A stretch of 64,000 bases of DNA from Tritrichomonas foetus (Eukaryota > Parabasalia > Tritrichomonadida > Tritrichomonadidae): the NCBI GenBank assembly GCA_001839685.1, contig MLAK01001104.1:16142-80141 (forward strand), given 5' to 3'. This document shows positions 60,260-64,000 of this stretch, in pieces (within the stretch, counting starts at the first letter, position 1; each line of letters starts with the position of its first letter). A program made the translations under genes and the position numbers. Under the pieces are notes generated by a model that did no database searches, was not told where the DNA came from, and worked only from the letters and a program-made list of their open reading frames with translations.

Positions 60260-60820
60260 GAAAATCTTGATTTTTCATATCATATTTCATTTAAAAATAA
60301 TTGGCCTCCAACCGTTAATCAAAAACTTTGGAAGTCATAATGAAATCACACTTTATAAAAATAAATGCTTTTTTATTAAGCATTACAATCAATTTTGTGA
60401 AAAACATAAATAGCTATCACAAACCTGATGAGGTGTGAAATTCTCTGAAAATGTCATTTGTTATATATATAAAAATGCGCTGATTTCTCAATTAAGCTTT
60501 TTAATTATAATATCATGTGAGTGTTAAAAATAACATTATGTAAAGATTTCTTATGATTGTTGAAATGATCTCTCAAAGATCAGCAACTCCATCTGATGTA
60601 TCTCAGATATCGATATAAAAGGAAAGTAAAGCCTAAAATAGGGTAAATGAATAAAGCAGTAATAGAAATTCGGCTTGTAAACAGTATTCAGCAAATTATT
60701 AGAAAAATTAAAAAATAAAAATAAAAAAGGAGCTTGTGAGATGAAATTTCTAAAAGATAAGATATGTTTTATTAAAAAGGAACTTAAAAAATGAGTGACT
60801 AAAAACTTAAAAAAATAAAA
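60260..60820. other. Intergenic region, no feature seen
   Basis: 561 AT-rich nt between two minus-strand genes. A 21-codon open stretch at about 60553 (MIVEMISQRSATPSD) is too short to call. Confidence 0.5.
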
Positions 60821-61330
60821 TCACGAAGTATAATCAGTCGGCTGGAATTTGGCGCGCATTGACATCAAAAGGCACACAAGGAGACCCATGATACCAATAA
60901 GTTCTGAGAAAATCTGAACAATGAGCAATTTGAAGAACATATCTGCATCGCGATGACAAACGACTGAAATCGTGGCACCCATGATTCCGATGGCCAAACC
61001 TGCACTGAAGCTGCAAAGCCCTTGAACGATACCGCCGAAGAAAATAGCGTAGCCAGCGTGATAATGGTTGCGATCAAATGGAGGTGGGTAATAAACCATT
61101 CTTCCGTTCAAAACAAGCGCCATAATTAATCCGTAGATAGCAATAACTTCGCAGAGAATGAGATTCATGATATCACGCATTGCAATTCGTCCTGAAATAA
61201 CAGCTGTTCCTGCCATTGCAGTTCCGCAGGACCAAATTCCCCAGGCAGCACCGCAGGCGGCTAAACCAACGCACAATCCAATTCCTTCACCAGCGAAATT
61301 GTATGGATTAAGATCGTAGAGAAAAACCAT
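60821..61330 (-). CDS. V-type ATPase proteolipid subunit c''
   Basis: A 169-residue membrane protein of the rotor ring of the V-ATPase, which pumps protons into lysosome-like and Golgi compartments. Four transmembrane helices are visible. The first contains GLCVGLAACGAAWGIW, typical of c'' (Vma16/ATP6V0B). The second carries E61 in LCEVIAIYGLIM, the proton-carrying glutamate of c''. The fourth has E143 in IFSELIGIMGLLVCLL. The long animal N-terminal extension is reduced to about 12 residues. Which of c, c' or c'' is meant rests on AAWGIW and the EVIAIYGLIMA pattern. Confidence 0.9.
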   Translation of the reverse strand: MVFLYDLNPYNFAGEGIGLCVGLAACGAAWGIWSCGTAMAGTAVISGRIAMRDIMNLILCEVIAIYGLIMALVLNGRMVYYPPPFDRNHYHAGYAIFFGGIVQGLCSFSAGLAIGIMGATISVVCHRDADMFFKLLIVQIFSELIGIMGLLVCLLMSMRAKFQPTDYTS

Positions 61331-61641
61331 CTTTTAATTTTTGTGTTCTTATTTCCTCGCGTTTCTATTAGTCAAGCCGATAGATTTTTCTATGTCCAAA
61401 ACAGTTTGGACACACTCAAAAGTGAAACGATAACATATTGTATAATTTACAAATATAAACTATTTAAAATACAGCATGTGGCCGATAGAGTAATATTCAC
61501 ATTCATGTTCAGAATAGTTTATCCATCAGGCCAAAATTAGCCTTAAGAAATTACGATTGAAAATTCTTTAAGGGTTTCAATTTTGGTGATTTGGTAAACC
61601 TTTAAAAATAGCAAATATTTTTCACATAATTATTTCCCCAA
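61331..61641. promoter_or_regulatory. Divergent promoter region of V-ATPase c'' and CAF1
   Basis: 311 nt between two head-to-head genes. TTTAAAAA at 61601-61608 lies 34 nt upstream of the CAF1 ATG, and TTTTTCACATA follows it, loosely like a trichomonad initiator. Exact starts are unknown. Confidence 0.4.
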
Positions 61642-62421
61642 ATGATTCGTGATGTTTGGGCATGGAATCTTGAACAAGAAATGAAAATTATCTCAGACCT
61701 CGTCGTAGACTATCCTTATATCGCAATGGATACCGAATTTCCAGGTGTTGTCGCCAAGCCAGCAGGATCATTTAAATCAACAGAAGCCTTGGAGTACCAA
61801 GCGATGCGCTGTAACGTCGATATTTTAAAAATTATTCAAATTGGTATAACTTTAGGTGATTCGCAAGGCAACGTTCCATCGCCTTGTTGCACTTGGCAAT
61901 TTAATTTCAAATTCGATTTAAATTCAGACCCGCATTTTTATCGCGCAATTGTTCTTCTTCAATCGTCCGGCATTAAATTCGAGCGTTTTCAAAAGGAAGG
62001 AATCGACGTATATGATTTCGCCAGACTTTTGATTCCAAGCGGCTTGGTACTATGCGATAAAGTCACGTGGGTCACTTTCCACAGTATATCAGATTTCGGA
62101 TACCTTTTGAAAGTTTTGACCTGCTCGCCCCTCCCTGACGATCACCAGGAATTTTTCAATCTTTTGCATATTTATTTTCCGCATTTTTATGATATTAAAT
62201 ACTATACTTCTGTTTATAATAATATAGCAAATGGTTTACAAGGTATAGCCGACCAATTAAACGTTGAAAGAGTTGGAAAGGAGCATCAGGCTGGCTCGGA
62301 CGCGCTCGTCACTCTGAAGGTCTTCTTCGAGCTCCAGCGACAGATTCTGGAGAAAGATATAACAGAGATGGATGCTGAAAACAAGCTGTATGGTGTGTCG
62401 CCGCCTCCACTTTTGCACTAA
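61642..62421 (+). CDS. CAF1: CCR4-NOT deadenylase CAF1 (POP2/CNOT7)
   Basis: A 259-residue DEDD-family 3' exonuclease that shortens mRNA poly(A) tails. The four acidic residues are present: D30 and E32 in MDTEFPG, D151 in SISDFGYLL, and D220 in EHQAGSDALVT, with H215 of the DEDDh type. Spacing equals that of human CNOT7 (40/42/161/225/230), shifted by ten. IIQIGITLGDSQGN, FKFDL and WVTFHSISDFGYLLK are typical. The N-terminus is shorter than in animals, the start is the first ATG, and the family's C-terminal region is short. Confidence 0.96.
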   Translation: MIRDVWAWNLEQEMKIISDLVVDYPYIAMDTEFPGVVAKPAGSFKSTEALEYQAMRCNVDILKIIQIGITLGDSQGNVPSPCCTWQFNFKFDLNSDPHFYRAIVLLQSSGIKFERFQKEGIDVYDFARLLIPSGLVLCDKVTWVTFHSISDFGYLLKVLTCSPLPDDHQEFFNLLHIYFPHFYDIKYYTSVYNNIANGLQGIADQLNVERVGKEHQAGSDALVTLKVFFELQRQILEKDITEMDAENKLYGVSPPPLLH

Positions 62422-62867
62422 ATAAATGTTTCTAGCAGACAACTGAAATTTAATTTTTTTGATTTTTTTGTGATTTGGATGAATAATGAAAGACATGAAA
62501 AGTTGAGGACAAAATCCGAAGAAATTTTTAGTTAATTGAATGAATGTTTCTTTTGGTGAAGAATATTTTTATTATTTTTTGAAGACTTTTTATGATTGAA
62601 TATGTGGGTTTTACAATATGTGAAGTAGTTATAAATTATATGATAACGAGTTTCTTCAGATTTATATTTCGAAAATTAATTATGATGATAATTATTCATG
62701 ATATTGAATATTACTTGAATATATGATAGTGGTACTTTCAATGGAATGTTAGAATAGGAAATATTGATGATAGATAGAAGAATTTCGGCAAAATTTCAAA
62801 GATGATTCAACTGTGGAATTAGCCTTTATTTTGACCTTGACAATTATAATAGCGATATTTAACAAGA
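62422..62867. other. Intergenic region, no feature seen
   Basis: 446 AT-rich nt between CAF1 and ENY2, both plus strand. No frame, RNA gene or repeat is evident. Confidence 0.5.
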
Positions 62868-63182
62868 ATGACTATTCGATGGGAAAACGTTCCAGACAGC
62901 GAAGTTCGCGCCGAAGTTGAAGCTGTTCTCGAAAGCCAAGGTGAAGCAAAACGCATTCGTCAATTTCTTTACGACAATCCTGCCGTCAGTGAATGGCGTG
63001 AGCATATTCGCCAAATGTGCAGAGACTTAATCAATGAAAAAGGAATCGATAACCTCACGCCAGACCTCATCTACGATCAAATCGCCGCCACAGCCAGAGA
63101 CCAAATTCCATCATCAGTTTCAGACGAAGTGAAAGCCAAACTTGTTGCTTTCCTTCAGACACAATTCGAAGATCATATATAG
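62868..63182 (+). CDS. ENY2: ENY2/Sus1-like protein (SAGA and TREX-2)
   Basis: A 104-residue all-helical protein matching ENY2/Sus1, a small subunit shared by the SAGA deubiquitinating module and the TREX-2 mRNA-export complex. Key features in order are ESQGEAKRIRQFLYD, WREHIRQMCRDLINEKG, IDNLTPDLIYDQIA, and the C-terminal PSSVSDEVKAKLVAFLQ. The N-terminal ten residues (MTIRWENVPD) are an extension. The WREHIRQ helix corresponds to GWKDQLKAHC in the animal protein. The fold is short and divergent, but motif order and length agree well. Confidence 0.85.
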   Translation: MTIRWENVPDSEVRAEVEAVLESQGEAKRIRQFLYDNPAVSEWREHIRQMCRDLINEKGIDNLTPDLIYDQIAATARDQIPSSVSDEVKAKLVAFLQTQFEDHI

Positions 63183-63258
63183 AATGGCTTTTTGCTATTA
63201 ATGACTGTTAATTAAAATAATGATTTGAAATGATTTCATCAAACTATTTTTTTGAATT

Positions 63259-63492
63259 TCAGTAGCTTTTTTTGATTTCATTATATGGAGCTGCATAATA
63301 CGCAACATCAATATCACCTTTCTTTACACATTCACCATAACCACTATCTTTCGCTGAAGGTTGAAAATTTACCGGAAAAGTGCCTCGTGCGAATATTCGG
63401 ACTTGATTCCCAAAGATAAGTTTTCCTGCACTTTTTATATCAGCTATAGTCTCTACTAGCAATGGTTCATTACTTCTACTATTGAGAATCAT
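63259..63492 (-). CDS. Hypothetical protein, 77 aa
   Basis: An open frame from an ATG at 63492 to a stop at 63259-63261. The composition is convincing as coding (LIFGNQVRIFARGTFPVN, SGYGECVKKGDIDVAYYAAP). No family is recognised; it could be a short gene or the C-terminal part of a longer one that has lost its 5' end. It converges with ENY2 at a 76-nt gap. Confidence 0.5.
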   Translation of the reverse strand: MILNSRSNEPLLVETIADIKSAGKLIFGNQVRIFARGTFPVNFQPSAKDSGYGECVKKGDIDVAYYAAPYNEIKKSY

Positions 63493-63562
63493 AATTGGAT
63501 TGTGAATAGATTTACATATTATTGTGATGTTTCTTTCTGAAAAGGAAATAGATCAACATCCA

Positions 63563-63583
63563 TTGGCAATTAATAATTGCCAA
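63563..63583. repeat. Perfect 21-nt palindrome
   Basis: TTGGCAATTA-A-TAATTGCCAA, a perfect inverted repeat with one central base, lies 70 nt upstream of the start of the small minus-strand gene. It may bind a dimeric regulator or fold as a hairpin. Confidence 0.8.
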
Positions 63584-63609
63584 TTATACATCAAGATAAT
63601 CTAGATTTT

Positions 63610-63732
63610 AACGTGTTGCACCTCTGCATTTCGACCAACAGTTCATCTTGAAATTCTAATTAGCCTTTAGAATTGACCAAACTGGTAGTAATCTTTATCA
63701 AGTTTGAGGGTAATGCAGAGGTGTATCACGTG
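63610..63732. repeat. Long imperfect hairpin, 123 nt
   Basis: The outer arms 63610-63630 and 63712-63732 match as inverted repeats at 18 of 21 positions (core CACCTCTGCATT). Inside them are ACCAACAGTT / AACTGGTAGT (63634-63643 and 63680-63689, 8 of 10) and AATTCTAA / TTAGAATT (63652-63659 and 63667-63674, perfect). The arms nest, so one structured RNA or one short inverted-repeat element would account for all three. No frame is coded across it. Confidence 0.6.
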
Positions 63733-64000
63733 TCCTTAAGGTTAATTGAATATTCATCTAAAAACAAGATTTCATTTTGAGAATTCTCACGGTTTTAGGA
63801 AAAATGGTGCTTCATTGTCATCTTTTCATCTACAATAAATCATTATTTGGGTTCCTGACAATTATCCAGTTCGATCATTAGATTTTATTTTTCAAATTTT
63901 TTTTCATTTTTGATTCACTGTGTCATGAGTTCATTTTCATTTTTATATATTTATATGAATACGTTTAATTCAAATTAATAAGACAGAAAAAATATATAAG

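Noticed and set aside
61343..61540. 65-residue plus-strand ORF between V-ATPase c'' and CAF1
   Set aside because: It has no ATG at its start and AT-driven composition, and it lies in the divergent promoter region.

Overview
The window is nuclear DNA from a parabasalid protist, most likely a trichomonad close to Tritrichomonas or Trichomonas. I infer this from several things: very AT-rich intergenic DNA with compact, almost intron-free genes on both strands; one 497-nt intron whose 3' end is the fused branch-point/acceptor TCTAACACACAG typical of trichomonads; many divergent kinases, ankyrin and armadillo-like proteins; a broken BspA-type leucine-rich-repeat gene; and flagellar and V-ATPase genes. 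The species cannot be proved from this sequence alone.

Layout. 0-10 kb: the end of a leucine-rich gene running in from the left edge, NAA10 acetyltransferase divergent from an ankyrin protein, an armadillo-like protein, a CAMK-like kinase, two zones of decayed coding sequence, and a DENN-domain protein. 10-20 kb: a two-RRM RNA-binding protein, a 1949-residue ubiquitin-specific protease, and a CAMK-like kinase split by the intron. 20-31 kb: an armadillo-like gene with a probable 1-nt frameshift, tRNA-Gly(GCC), a long-chain acyl-CoA synthetase divergent from inositol-pentakisphosphate 2-kinase, a zone of decayed and unusually GC-rich coding relics, and a mucolipin-like channel. 31-45 kb: a propeller/coiled-coil protein with a KKEEED minisatellite and assembly gap, a tail-anchored SAPS-like protein, a dead kinase-LRR gene, a HEAT/PH-like protein, a coiled-coil protein, a CLK/LAMMER kinase, a SAPS-domain PP6 regulator and a TOG-like protein. 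45-64 kb: a multi-pseudo-EF-hand protein, a PQ-loop transporter, a doublecortin/P-loop NTPase fusion, coiled-coil proteins, a DPY30/RIIa-like small protein, RIB43A, SCAR/WAVE, V-ATPase c'', CAF1 deadenylase, ENY2, a small unknown gene, and a long imperfect hairpin at the right end.

The genes do not form one pathway. They are housekeeping and cytoskeletal genes in a dense arrangement, often as head-to-head pairs sharing 90-500 nt. A loose theme is the flagellum and cytoskeleton (RIB43A, DCX-NTPase, pseudo-EF-hand protein, RIIa-like protein, TOG-like protein, SCAR/WAVE). A second theme is RNA and chromatin control (RRM protein, CLK kinase, CAF1, ENY2). Tandem repeats of 17-20 nt, several of exactly 18 nt, recur in coding and non-coding DNA, and both N-runs sit inside them. 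Coding-like fragments broken by stops and frameshifts fill several apparent intergenic regions.
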